NCBI GenBank assembly: GCA_018268675.1
Contig: JAFDWB010000077.1
Span: forward strand, 62,001-126,000
Length of the DNA stretch: 64,000 bases
Source: Actinomycetota bacterium
Lineage (GTDB): Bacteria; Actinomycetota; Thermoleophilia; Solirubrobacterales; 70-9
Direction of reading: 5' to 3'
In this document: positions 33,501 to 41,779 of the stretch, piece by piece
Position numbering within the stretch: the first letter of the stretch is position 1
Layout of the letters: every line of letters begins with the position of its first letter
Position numbers and translations under genes: made by a program
Notes under the pieces: generated by a model
Told to the model about the DNA's origin: nothing
The model's input: only the letters and a program-made list of their open reading frames with translations
Databases searched by the model: none

Positions 33501-35764
33501 CTTCCAGACACTCACACCGATCCGTCCCCGTACGACTGCTGGTCCTGCTCCTCGCTGTCCTCGCCCTCGGAGGTCCCGCGCTGGCGAACCCGCGGCCCGC
33601 GATCGCCGGCGAATTCACGATCTCGACCTGCCAGGCCAACGGCGAATATGCCTCCGGCGCGTTCGAGAACTTCGCCACCCGGGGGATGAAGTGGAGGCGG
33701 GCCTGCAACCCGCTCGGTCCCGGTCTGCGCGGGCTCGTCACCGCCAACGCCGCCGGCACCGGGCACGTCCCGGTCGGGTCGCAGTCGGCCTTCGTCCTCG
33801 AAGCGCCGCCCGAAACGACCTTCTCCGACCTGCACTGGTCGGGCTACGCGCACCGGCGCGACTGCCGCTACGCCCTGCAGCTCTACGCGGTGCGGCCGGA
33901 AGGCACGACGGTCCCGATCAAAAACGTCCGTGCCGATCGCGGCTGTCCCCGTCCCGACGAGGCACAGGCCTCTAGCTGGCCGAGACCGCGGGCGGTCGGC
34001 CTCGGCGGCGCCGCCAAGATCGTCCAGCGGGTGGTGTGCGTCGGCGCGCCGAAGGCCGAATACTGCTCGGCCAAGGGCCAGAACTACCTGCAGACCTTCA
34101 CCGCCGAAGCGACCGTCGTCGACGACGTGCCGCCGTCGGTCTCGATCACACCAGGTAGTCCGTTGGTCTCCGGGCAATGGGTGCGCGGGACCCAGACGGT
34201 CGGCTTCGAAGCCACCGACAACACCGGGATCAAGGAAGCGCACGCCCTCGTCGCCGGTGCGCCCGGCGAAGGCGAATCGCGCCAGTGCGACTACTCGCAG
34301 CGGATCCCCTGCCCGAGCGGCCCGGGCCAGGTCGTCCTCGACACCCAGCAGTTGTCGGAAGGCACCCAACAGCTCGCCGTCTCCGCGGTCGACGCGGCCG
34401 GCAACGCCGCCGAGTCGGCCCCGGTCACCGTCCACATCGACAACACCCCTCCCGGAGCGGTGCCGGTCTCGGTCGCCGGCGGCGACACGTGGCGAAACCG
34501 CGACGAATTCGACCTCGGCTGGACCAACCAGCCCGAACCCGACAGGGCGCCGATCACCGCCGCCCACTACAAGGTCTGCAGGGTCGGGACCCAGGAATGC
34601 GTCGCTGGCACCGACGCCTCCTCCTCGGTCTCGGCGATCGACGGGCTTACCGTCCCGGCCCCCGGGGAATGGGAAGCTCAGATGTGGCGCGAAGACGCCG
34701 CCGGAAACGTGCAGCCCGAAAACGCCTCGGTGGCGGTGCGCCTGCGCTACGACCCCGAACCGCCGACGCTCGGCTTCGAAGAAACCCAGGCCTCCGACCC
34801 CGACAGGGTCTCGGTCAAAGTGAACGACGCGATCTCTGGGGTCGCCGGGGGCGAAGTCGAGATCAGCAAGGTCGGCTCAGGCCAGTGGCAGGTACTGCCG
34901 AGCACGCTGGAAGGCGAACACCTGGTGTCGAGGATCGAAGACCAGGCGATGCCCGCGGGTGAATACCAGCTGCGCGCGAGCGCGAGCGACAGGGCCGGCA
35001 ACCTGGCCAGCACCGAATCGAAGATCGGCGGCGGTGAGATGCGGGTCACGCTGCCGTTGCGGACCCCGACCTCGCTCTCGGCCGGGATCCTCCACCGCCA
35101 CGAGGTGACGAGGACCGTCCACCGCAAGGGCAAGGCGAGGATCGTCAGGCGCGCGGTCACCGGCCTCGAACCGAAGGTCACCACTGAGGTCGGCAAGAAG
35201 ATCAGCCTCGCCGGCCGCCTCACCGACGCCGCGGGTGACGCGATCCCCGGGGCGACGGTGGAGGTCTACGCGACGCCTCCCGAAGAGGCCGAGGCACAGG
35301 TCGCGACCCTCACGACCGGTGCGAACGGAGGGTTCGCCTACGAAACGAAGGCGGCGACCTCGGCCGACCTGCGCTTCGCCTACGCCGGGACGGCGACGAC
35401 CCTGCCCGCGGAATCGGGCGCGGAACTCCTGGTCCACGGCCACTCGTCGCTGAAGGTCAACCACACCCACGTCCTGAACGGCCACGCGGTGGTCTTCTCG
35501 GGCCGGGTCGAGGGCCGCCCGCTGCCAGTGGCGGGGAAGCTGCTCGAGCTGCAGGTGCGCCTCTCCCACGAATGGTCGACTTTCCGCACCACGCGTAGCG
35601 CCGCGCACGGGACGTGGCGGATCCGCTACCCGTTCAAACGTACCTGCGGGAAGCAGACGTTCAGATTCCGCGTCCGCCTGCCGGCCGAAGCTGCCTGGCC
35701 CCTCCTCGCAGGCGAAAGTAATTCCGTCGACGTCCACGTGAGAGGGGCACCATGCTCGGGATAG
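33497..35764 (+). CDS. Secreted multi-domain Ig-like protein
   Basis: A 755-residue exported protein with an N-terminal signal (LLVLLLAVLALGGPALANP, residues 13-31). It then has a Cys-containing galactose-binding-like region (35-200) and several Ig/cadherin-like repeats (VDDVPPSVSITPG, DAAGNAAESAPVTVHIDNTPPG, DAAGNVQPENASVAVRL, ASDRAGNLAS). A carboxypeptidase-regulatory-like domain (GRLTDAAGDAIPGATVEVYATP) lies near 575. Such proteins are common on the surface of Solirubrobacterales; no enzymatic residues are visible. It is translationally coupled to the sigma gene (ATGA), which suggests the sigma factor and this surface protein belong together. Glu is mostly GAA, unlike cytoplasmic genes in the window. 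Confidence 0.8.
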   Translation: MTSRHSHRSVPVRLLVLLLAVLALGGPALANPRPAIAGEFTISTCQANGEYASGAFENFATRGMKWRRACNPLGPGLRGLVTANAAGTGHVPVGSQSAFVLEAPPETTFSDLHWSGYAHRRDCRYALQLYAVRPEGTTVPIKNVRADRGCPRPDEAQASSWPRPRAVGLGGAAKIVQRVVCVGAPKAEYCSAKGQNYLQTFTAEATVVDDVPPSVSITPGSPLVSGQWVRGTQTVGFEATDNTGIKEAHALVAGAPGEGESRQCDYSQRIPCPSGPGQVVLDTQQLSEGTQQLAVSAVDAAGNAAESAPVTVHIDNTPPGAVPVSVAGGDTWRNRDEFDLGWTNQPEPDRAPITAAHYKVCRVGTQECVAGTDASSSVSAIDGLTVPAPGEWEAQMWREDAAGNVQPENASVAVRLRYDPEPPTLGFEETQASDPDRVSVKVNDAISGVAGGEVEISKVGSGQWQVLPSTLEGEHLVSRIEDQAMPAGEYQLRASASDRAGNLASTESKIGGGEMRVTLPLRTPTSLSAGILHRHEVTRTVHRKGKARIVRRAVTGLEPKVTTEVGKKISLAGRLTDAAGDAIPGATVEVYATPPEEAEAQVATLTTGANGGFAYETKAATSADLRFAYAGTATTLPAESGAELLVHGHSSLKVNHTHVLNGHAVVFSGRVEGRPLPVAGKLLELQVRLSHEWSTFRTTRSAAHGTWRIRYPFKRTCGKQTFRFRVRLPAEAAWPLLAGESNSVDVHVRGAPCSG

Positions 35765-35795
35765 GTCCGGGCAACCGATTGAAGGAGGAAGAAAC

Positions 35796-36401
35796 ATGTC
35801 TAACGGCCTGACCAGGCACCTCACCTACGCCAACCTGATCGCGACGACGGCGCTCTTCATCGCGATCGGCGGCAGCTCCTACGCCGCGATCAAGATCTCC
35901 GGCCGCGACATCCGGCAGCACTCGATCGGCGCCGCCCAGATCAGGAAGAACTCGCTCGGCGGCGGCGTGATCAAGGAGTCGAAGCTCGGGACGGTACCGA
36001 AGGCCCGGGAAGCCGCCCGGCTCGACGGCGTCGGTGTCGAACGGCTGCTCGTGCGTTGTCCCGAAGGGACGATCGCGGCGGCCGACACCTGCATCGAAAC
36101 GCAGGCCCGTCCGCCAGCCTCGCTCCACAGCGCGATGCTCGAATGCGCTGCGACCGACAACCAGTCGGCCCTCGGTAGGCGTCTCCCTACCTACCAGGAG
36201 CTGGCGATGGCGCTGACCCACAACGAAATCACGCTGGCTCCGGGCGGCGAGTTGACCGGCGAAGTCTCCGCATCGACCACGACGCCCGGTGAGGTCGAAG
36301 CGATCTACGTGACCAGCGAAACCGGCGCGGTCGCGCTCACCCCCGACAACCCGGCCGGCGCCAAGTCCTACCGCTGCGTCGCGGACCCACTGAACAGATA
36401 G
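35796..36401 (+). CDS. Exported protein of the TYAN/GGSSYAA family
   Basis: A 201-residue protein whose N-terminus (LTRHLTYANLIATTALFIAIGGSSYA, residues 5-30) is a signal-like hydrophobic segment seen in many exported proteins of Thermoleophilia. A short repeat region with SGRDIRQHSIGAAQIRKNSLGGGVIKESKLG follows, as in the pectate-lyase-like or collagen-like surface proteins of the group, then a small C-terminal domain with paired cysteines (RCPEGTIAAADTC, LECAA, YRCVA). No function is assigned. It has a strong ribosome site (AAGGAGGAAG) and follows the previous gene by 31 bases. Confidence 0.75.
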   Translation: MSNGLTRHLTYANLIATTALFIAIGGSSYAAIKISGRDIRQHSIGAAQIRKNSLGGGVIKESKLGTVPKAREAARLDGVGVERLLVRCPEGTIAAADTCIETQARPPASLHSAMLECAATDNQSALGRRLPTYQELAMALTHNEITLAPGGELTGEVSASTTTPGEVEAIYVTSETGAVALTPDNPAGAKSYRCVADPLNR

Positions 36402-36424
36402 ACCGAACCGAGGAGGCAGGAACG

Positions 36425-37288
36425 ATGGCACCTTCGAAACACCACCCGCACTCGGCGCGAGTTCGTCGCCGACCTGCCCCCGGCCAATTGCGCATCCTGG
36501 CCGCCGCGCTCTGCCTGGTCCTCGCCTTCGCAAGCGTCGCACCCGCCTTCGCCCTCGCCCGCGAAGCCGATAGCGAAGGCGAAGGGAGTTCCGCGCCGGG
36601 GTCGATCCCCGGGCTCGAAGGCGGCGAACTCGGACCCGGCGGCGAAGAAACCGCGCTCGGGGAAGTCGCGATCGGGGTCGGCGAAGAAGCCGAAGAAGAA
36701 CCTCTTCCGCCGGAAGCCGAACCGGAACCTCCCATCACGGAACCTGTGCCGGAACCGGCGCCGGTGGAATCGCCGCCCGCCCCCGAACCGCCGGTCAGCG
36801 AAGCGCCGTCGGCGCCGCCCGCGCCGACCCCGGCACCGGTCTACGAAGAAGAATCGGGGCCGAGCTACGAAACGACGCCGCCTCCGAGCGGCGTGGTCGA
36901 AGGGGAAGCGTTGAGCGCGGCCGCCGCAGCACCGACTCCAGGTCGAAGTCGGCCGGACCGAGGCGGGTCCTCGACCGCCGCCGCGCCGACCTCCGAGGAG
37001 GCGCCCGCCCCGGAACCCGTCCCGCCACCCGAACCCGAAGCCGCGGCGCCCCCGCCCGCCACGCCGGTCGAACCCGAGCAGGCCCCCGGCAGCCTCCGGG
37101 GCCACGTTTCACACACCGTCCGCGCAGGGGAGTGCCTGTGGTCTATCGCCGAGGCGGTCCTCCCGCCCGGTGCCTCGGAGGAGCAGATCACCGTCGAGGT
37201 CGGAAGGCTCTGGCGCCTGAATGCCGGCCGCATCGGGACCGGCGACCCGAGCCTGATCCTGGTCGGGACCGTCCTGCGCCTGCACTGA
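36425..37288 (+). CDS. Exported Pro/Glu-rich protein with C-terminal LysM-like domain
   Basis: A 287-residue protein: a signal/TM segment (ILAAALCLVLAFASVAPAFAL, about 25-45), a long low-complexity Pro/Glu/Ala stretch (50-225), and a C-terminal LysM-like domain (HTVRAGECLWSIAEAVL...LWRLNAGRIG...ILVGTVLRL). LysM domains bind peptidoglycan glycans, so the protein probably spans the wall. It is preceded by GAGGAGGCAGG and lies 23 bases after the previous gene. Glutamate codons are GAA in the low-complexity stretch but mainly GAG in the LysM part. Confidence 0.78.
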   Translation: MAPSKHHPHSARVRRRPAPGQLRILAAALCLVLAFASVAPAFALAREADSEGEGSSAPGSIPGLEGGELGPGGEETALGEVAIGVGEEAEEEPLPPEAEPEPPITEPVPEPAPVESPPAPEPPVSEAPSAPPAPTPAPVYEEESGPSYETTPPPSGVVEGEALSAAAAAPTPGRSRPDRGGSSTAAAPTSEEAPAPEPVPPPEPEAAAPPPATPVEPEQAPGSLRGHVSHTVRAGECLWSIAEAVLPPGASEEQITVEVGRLWRLNAGRIGTGDPSLILVGTVLRLH

Positions 37289-37448
37289 GCCTGGCCCCGA
37301 AGGTGTGAGGCCGCGCGGCGCTCCCGGCCCCGCGGTACGTCATAGGGCGATTCGCGCCGCGCGGACCGGCGAGTTCGCCCGGGACCGTGAGGCCCTCCAC
37401 GAGGTGCTCCGGCGCCGGGCGATGGTTCGCCCGCGGCGGGTCCGGATG

Positions 37449-37486
37449 ACGAGTGGGGGGACCACTTTCGTCGTTCGCGCCCCTGT
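37449..37486 (+). promoter_or_regulatory. 38-base bipartite upstream element, copy 2
   Basis: The 20-base string at 37449-37468 is identical to that at 32079, followed at the same spacing by GTC and CCCCTGT (37480-37486). It ends 14 bases before ATG 37501. The rest of the 212-base gap after 37288 shows no gene. Confidence 0.6.
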
Positions 37487-37500
37487 TGTTCGGAACGACG

Positions 37501-37851
37501 ATGAACGAGCACCGCGACCACACCACACCCGACCGGCGCCGACCCGGCTGGGCGCTCTCCGAGGAGACCGTCGACACGCTCGTGGCGATGCTGCGGGTGT
37601 TGGCCGACCCGACCCGGATCAGGATGATCGAGGTGCTGAACGAACGCGGCAGGGCCACCGTCAGCGCTCTCACCGCCTGCCTGCCGCTGAGCCAGCAGGG
37701 CGTCTCCCACCAGCTGGGCGTCCTCCACCAGGCGGGGATCGTCCGCCGCCGGCGCGAGGGCGTCTGGGTGCAGTACGAGCTCTGCGACTGGACCGGCTGC
37801 TGGCTCCTCGAGCAGCTCGCCGCGGGTCTCGGCGCCGACGCCGACTCCTGA
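37501..37851 (+). CDS. ArsR-family winged-helix regulator
   Basis: A 116-residue HTH protein: VDTLVAMLRVLADPTRIRMIEVL (residues 24-46) starts the ArsR winged helix, then the recognition helix in LPLSQQGVSHQLGVLHQAGIV and the wing RRRREGVWVQYEL. The classical CVC metal motif of ArsR is absent (ACLPLSQQG instead), so metal sensing is doubtful; the Cys residues near the C-terminus (CDWTGCW) might still act as a sensor. ATG 37501 was chosen because an upstream GTG (37453) would lie inside the shared 38-base element. It precedes the conjugation operon by 199 bases and may regulate it. Confidence 0.82.
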   Translation: MNEHRDHTTPDRRRPGWALSEETVDTLVAMLRVLADPTRIRMIEVLNERGRATVSALTACLPLSQQGVSHQLGVLHQAGIVRRRREGVWVQYELCDWTGCWLLEQLAAGLGADADS

Positions 37852-37942
37852 GCGCCCGCGCCCCGGCCGGGCCCTTCGTCTTCCTCTGCCCTGGGTCACC
37901 GGGGCCGGCGGGCCCCGTCACCGGAGCCCACCCGCCCCGACA

Positions 37943-37968
37943 CACAAGCACTTGCTTGTCCGCTTGTG
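37943..37968. repeat. Nested inverted repeats before the conjugation operon
   Basis: CACAAGC (37943-37949) pairs with GCTTGT at 37954-37959 (loop ACTT) and again with GCTTGTG at 37962-37968. Three related half-sites within 26 bases, about 80 bases before the first transfer gene, could form an operator for the ArsR-type regulator or part of an origin of transfer. Nothing else is recognised in the gap 37852-38050. Confidence 0.4.
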
Positions 37969-38050
37969 ACCACTTCGCCTGCTCGCGCCCCTGTCTCTCC
38001 GAGCCCGCCAGAAGGCCGGCGCAAACGGACGAGACGGAGGTGGTCGAGAG

Positions 38051-38914
38051 GTGGCATACGGATTCGGATCTGAGGCCGGGAAAGGAGGAGGTGAGCGCCG
38101 CACCCTGTGGGCGGCGCTCCGCCCGGCGGGCAGGGTCGCGCTCTGGGCGCTCGTCGGCCTGCTGTTGATCCGCGGCGCGGCCGGCCTCCTCGGTCCCGGC
38201 GCCGAAGGGACCTCAACCGTGCGCCACCCCGCCGGCGGCGGCACCGGGCAGGCGGTCTCCGCCTTCGCGGTCCGCTTCGCCCGCGGCTACCTCGAAGACC
38301 CCTCGCAGAGGGCCCTCGCCCCGTTCCTCGCGACCGGGGCTCGAGTCGGCGAGGGCCGGCCGGCCTCCGGCGGGGCGGCCGGCGTCGCCCAGGCCGAGGT
38401 GGTGCGCTCCTCCGAACTCGGCGACGGACGCGAGATCGTCACCGTCGCCTGCGAGCTCCGCGACTCGCGCACCCTCTACCTCGCCGTCCCGATCGTCCGC
38501 CAGGGAGCGGGCGGGGTGGCGGCGTTGGGCGCGCCCTCCATCGTCGCGGTGCCGGCCGTGGCCGGGGACGACCCCGAGCGTCCCCGGCCGCCGGCCGGAT
38601 CCGGTGCGGCCGAGATCGAGGAACTGGTCAGGAGGTTCCTGCCCGCCTACCTCTCCGCCGGAGAGGAGTCAGAACTGCGCTACTACCTGGCGCCCGGTGC
38701 CGGCGTGGTGCCGCTCGGCGGGGCGCTGAAGCCGGCCGGCGTACCGACGGTCGACCAGCTCGGCGCCGGCGAAGGCCGCGAGCGCAGCCTGCTCGTCGCC
38801 GCCCGGGTCGAGGACCCGGCGGCCGGCGCGGCCTACCCGCTCGCCTATCGCCTCGAGGTGGTCGAGCGCGGCGGGCGCTGGTACGTCGCCTCGGTCGAGG
38901 GGGCGGTCGCGTGA
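38051..38914 (+). CDS. TcpC-like conjugal transfer membrane protein
   Basis: A 287-residue protein with one N-terminal membrane helix (VALWALVGLLLIRGAAGLL, about 30-48) and two NTF2-like extracytoplasmic domains (FAVRFARGYLEDPSQRALAPFL... and EELVRRFLPAYLSAGEESELRYYLAPG...). This is the layout of TcpC/Orf13 of Gram-positive conjugation systems, a VirB8-type scaffold. It uses a GTG start with GGAGG nine bases upstream and opens the transfer operon; its TGA overlaps the next GTG. Confidence 0.82.
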   Translation: MAYGFGSEAGKGGGERRTLWAALRPAGRVALWALVGLLLIRGAAGLLGPGAEGTSTVRHPAGGGTGQAVSAFAVRFARGYLEDPSQRALAPFLATGARVGEGRPASGGAAGVAQAEVVRSSELGDGREIVTVACELRDSRTLYLAVPIVRQGAGGVAALGAPSIVAVPAVAGDDPERPRPPAGSGAAEIEELVRRFLPAYLSAGEESELRYYLAPGAGVVPLGGALKPAGVPTVDQLGAGEGRERSLLVAARVEDPAAGAAYPLAYRLEVVERGGRWYVASVEGAVA

Positions 38915-39219
38915 GGCGGCGCCTGCGGATCGCCCTCCTCGCCGTCCTCGCCGCCGCGGCGCTCCTGCTGGCGCCCGCCGCGGCGCTGGCCGCGGGCGGC
39001 AACAACGTCGGCTCGAACCTCGCCGGCCTGCTGCGCGAATACGCCGGCGAGCTCTACACCGGGCTCGTCGCGGTGATCGGGCTGGTCTTCCTGATCAACC
39101 GGCGCTTCACCGAGCTGGTGATGTTCTTCTGCGCCGCGATCATCGTCGGCTGGCTCGTCTTCGCCCCCGGCCAGGTCGCCGAAGCGGCGAAGGCGATCGC
39201 CCACCAGGTGCTGCCATGA
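38911..39219 (+). CDS. Small two-helix membrane protein, pilin/VirB2-like
   Basis: A 102-residue protein with a signal-like helix (IALLAVLAAAALLLAPAAALA, residues 7-27) and two further hydrophobic segments (LYTGLVAVIGLVFLI and LVMFFCAAIIVGWLVFA). Position after the TcpC gene, size and topology fit a VirB2/TrbC-type or other small structural subunit of a Gram-positive type IV system. There is no catalytic motif. It overlaps its neighbours by four bases on both sides. Confidence 0.65.
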   Translation: MRRRLRIALLAVLAAAALLLAPAAALAAGGNNVGSNLAGLLREYAGELYTGLVAVIGLVFLINRRFTELVMFFCAAIIVGWLVFAPGQVAEAAKAIAHQVLP

Positions 39220-39923
39220 GCGGCGGCTACGAGCCGATCCGCTCCTACCAGCGGATCTTCTCCCCCGAGCGCCGCATCCACCAGGTCGAGGGCCGCCCGC
39301 TGCCGGTCCCGGGCGGGGTGCCCCTGCGCTGGCTCGGCTGGGCGGCGGCGACGCTGGTCGCGGTGCTGGTCCTCGGCTCGGGGTCGGTCCTCGTCCCGGT
39401 GGGCGCGGCGGCGGCGGCAGGGGCAGGCGGCCTCGCGATCGGTGATCGGACCGCCGGCCTCCTCGCCGCCGCCGCGGCGCTCGCCGGCACCTTCCTCGCC
39501 GGGGTCCTCCTCGGCGCGCTCGACTGGCCGCTGCGTCTGGTGGTGGTCCCGGCGGCGGTGGCGAGCATCGCCACGCAGGCGACCCCAGACGGCCGACGCC
39601 CGGAGCGCTTCGCGCTCTCCTGGGTCGCCCTGCGGCTGGCACCGAGGCGACGCTCGCTCGGGCGCGCCGTGCCGCTGGCGGGGCTCCCGCAGCTCCTCGC
39701 CGGCGAGCTCTGGGTCGCCTCCGACGAGGGCGGGCCGCGCCTGCGACGCGCCCGGATCGCCGGTCCGGCGGTCGTCTTCTTCGCCCGGCCGATGCGACTC
39801 CGCGGCGGGCTGCCCGGCCGTCGCCGCCTCGTCGCCCGGGAGCCGGGGCGGCTCACCCGCCGCTCCTCGACGTGGCGGCGGGTCATGGTGCCCGACGGCC
39901 GGCGGCTCGAGGTGCGCCCGTGA
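39216..39923 (+). CDS. TcpE/PrgI-like conjugal transfer protein
   Basis: A 235-residue protein with two closely spaced hydrophobic regions (LGWAAATLVAVLVLGSGSVL and the Ala-rich segment to FLAGVLLGALDWPLRLVVV, residues 40-105) and a basic C-terminal half with a conserved YQRIFSPERRIHQVEG N-terminus. TcpE/PrgI proteins sit next to the VirB4 ATPase gene and correspond to VirB3. Position (directly before the ATPase) and topology support this. It overlaps both neighbours by four bases. Confidence 0.72.
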   Translation: MSGGYEPIRSYQRIFSPERRIHQVEGRPLPVPGGVPLRWLGWAAATLVAVLVLGSGSVLVPVGAAAAAGAGGLAIGDRTAGLLAAAAALAGTFLAGVLLGALDWPLRLVVVPAAVASIATQATPDGRRPERFALSWVALRLAPRRRSLGRAVPLAGLPQLLAGELWVASDEGGPRLRRARIAGPAVVFFARPMRLRGGLPGRRRLVAREPGRLTRRSSTWRRVMVPDGRRLEVRP

Positions 39924-41779
39924 TCCGCTTCCCGCTGCGCTACGCGCGCGCCAACCTGCTGATCGGGCCTGGAGGGGAGGCGGCGGCGCTCTACCGCGCC
40001 GAGACCCTCTCCTACCCACACCTTCCCGTCGCCGAGAAGTGGGCGCTCCTCCACCGCCTCGAGCGCCTTCTCGCGGTCGTCGGCGCCGACCTCTCGATCT
40101 GGCGGGTCGCCCGCTCCTATCCGGCCGACCGCCACGCGGCCGAGCTCGCCTGGCTCGCCGACGCCCGCCACGCCGAGGAGGGACGCTGGCGCGCCTACCT
40201 CGAGGGCCAGGAGGAGCGCCTCGCGGCGCTCGACTACCACGTCCCGGAGGTCTACCTGGCGATCTCGCTGGCCGGCCCGCGCCGCGGCGGCGGTCCGCTC
40301 CGCTCGCTCGACCGGGCGCGGCGGCGGGCGGAGGAGCTGGCGGGCGTCGGCGCGGCGCGGCCGATCTCGGGCGCCGAGCTCGACGCCCTGGCCGAGGCCG
40401 AGCGGCGGGCCTACGAGCGGGCCGCCTCCGTCCTCGCCCTGCGTCGCGCGACGACCGCCGAGCTGCAGTGGCTGCTCCGCCGCGCCGCCTGCCGCGGGGT
40501 CGCCGAGCCGGTGGCCGAGGGGAGCTGGGAGCCCGACGCGCTGATCGTCGAGGGCGATGAGGGGGAGGTCTCCTATGAGCCGCTCGAGGCCGATCTCTGG
40601 CGCCTCGCCAACGCCCCGATGCGCGAGGAGACCGGCCGGCCGCCCTCGCTCCTGGTCGAGTCCGAGGAGGGCGACTCCCACCAGGCCTTCCTCTGCCTCG
40701 GCTCGCTCGCCGAGGAGGCGGAGTTCCCCGGCGCCGCCGAGCTCCTCTTCGCGCCGCTCGAAGGCGTCGGGCCGGTCGACGCAGTCCTCCACGCCGACCT
40801 GGTCGGAAACCGCGAGGCGCTTGCGCAGGTGCGCCGCCGGATCCTCGACGCCGAGCACTCTTATAGAGAGCAGCTCACCGGCTCCGCGGCGGGCCCCGAC
40901 CGCCGCGCCGGCGAGGACCGCGAGCTGGCCCGCGAGTACGAGGCGATCCTCTCCTCGGTCGCGCGGCCGCCGATGCTCCGCGCCTCGATCTCGCTGGCGG
41001 TCGCCGCCGCCGACGCAGAGACGCTCGAGGCGCGGGTGACGGCGCTCCGCGAGCGCTTCGGCGAGGTCCGCCTGCACCGCCCGCGCGGCCTCCAGCACGC
41101 CCTCTTCGCCGAGCACCTGCCGCGGCCCGACGGCGGCGCGGTCGCCGACTACCGCCAGCAGATGACCACCGAGCAGGTGGCGGCGATGGTGCCGGTCGCG
41201 ACGGCCGAGGTCGGCTCGGCGGGCGGCGTCTACCTCGGCTACGACCCGACCGCGGGGCGACCGGTCCGCTACGACCCGACCGAGGCGCCGCGCGACTCAC
41301 GGCCCTCGGCGGTCCTGATCGCGGGCACCCTCGGCTCGGGCAAGACGATCGCCGCCGAGGCGATCGCCCACGCGGCGCTCCTGCGCGGCTCGCAGGTGAT
41401 CGACCTCGACCCGAAGCCCGACCACCGACTGTTCGAGCTGCCGGAGCTGGAGGGCGAGGCGGAGCTGCTCGAGCTCTCCGCCGACCCGGCGCACCGCGGC
41501 AGGCTCGACCCGCTGCGGATCGGGCTGCCCGAGCTGCGCGAGGAACTCGCCTCCAGCTACCTGCTCGAGCTGCTGCGCGACCCACCGCCCTCCTGGGAGG
41601 TGGCGATCGACCGGGCGGTCCGCGACGCGGTCCGCGCCGGCGAGGAGAGCCTCGGCGGGGTGGTCGCGCGCCTGCGCGAGGCCGAGGCGCCGGGGGCCCG
41701 CGACGCCGCCGAGGCCCTCGAGGTGATCGCCGACTTCGGCCTCGCCCGGCTCGGCTTCTCCGAGAGGGAGGCGGCCTGA
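39920..41779 (+). CDS. VirB4-like conjugation ATPase, N-terminal part with Walker A
   Basis: A 619-residue protein. The N-terminal 430 residues resemble the VirB4/TcpF cradle domain, and the Walker A motif ILIAGTLGSGKTIAAEAIAH lies near residue 470, followed by VIDLDPKPDH. It stops before the Walker B region, which is encoded by the next ORF in another frame. Together the two proteins would give about 801 residues, the normal VirB4 length. The stop and next start are joined as TGATG. VirB4 proteins power pilus assembly and substrate transfer at the membrane. The start is GTG at 39920. Confidence 0.85.
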   Translation: MIRFPLRYARANLLIGPGGEAAALYRAETLSYPHLPVAEKWALLHRLERLLAVVGADLSIWRVARSYPADRHAAELAWLADARHAEEGRWRAYLEGQEERLAALDYHVPEVYLAISLAGPRRGGGPLRSLDRARRRAEELAGVGAARPISGAELDALAEAERRAYERAASVLALRRATTAELQWLLRRAACRGVAEPVAEGSWEPDALIVEGDEGEVSYEPLEADLWRLANAPMREETGRPPSLLVESEEGDSHQAFLCLGSLAEEAEFPGAAELLFAPLEGVGPVDAVLHADLVGNREALAQVRRRILDAEHSYREQLTGSAAGPDRRAGEDRELAREYEAILSSVARPPMLRASISLAVAAADAETLEARVTALRERFGEVRLHRPRGLQHALFAEHLPRPDGGAVADYRQQMTTEQVAAMVPVATAEVGSAGGVYLGYDPTAGRPVRYDPTEAPRDSRPSAVLIAGTLGSGKTIAAEAIAHAALLRGSQVIDLDPKPDHRLFELPELEGEAELLELSADPAHRGRLDPLRIGLPELREELASSYLLELLRDPPPSWEVAIDRAVRDAVRAGEESLGGVVARLREAEAPGARDAAEALEVIADFGLARLGFSEREAA

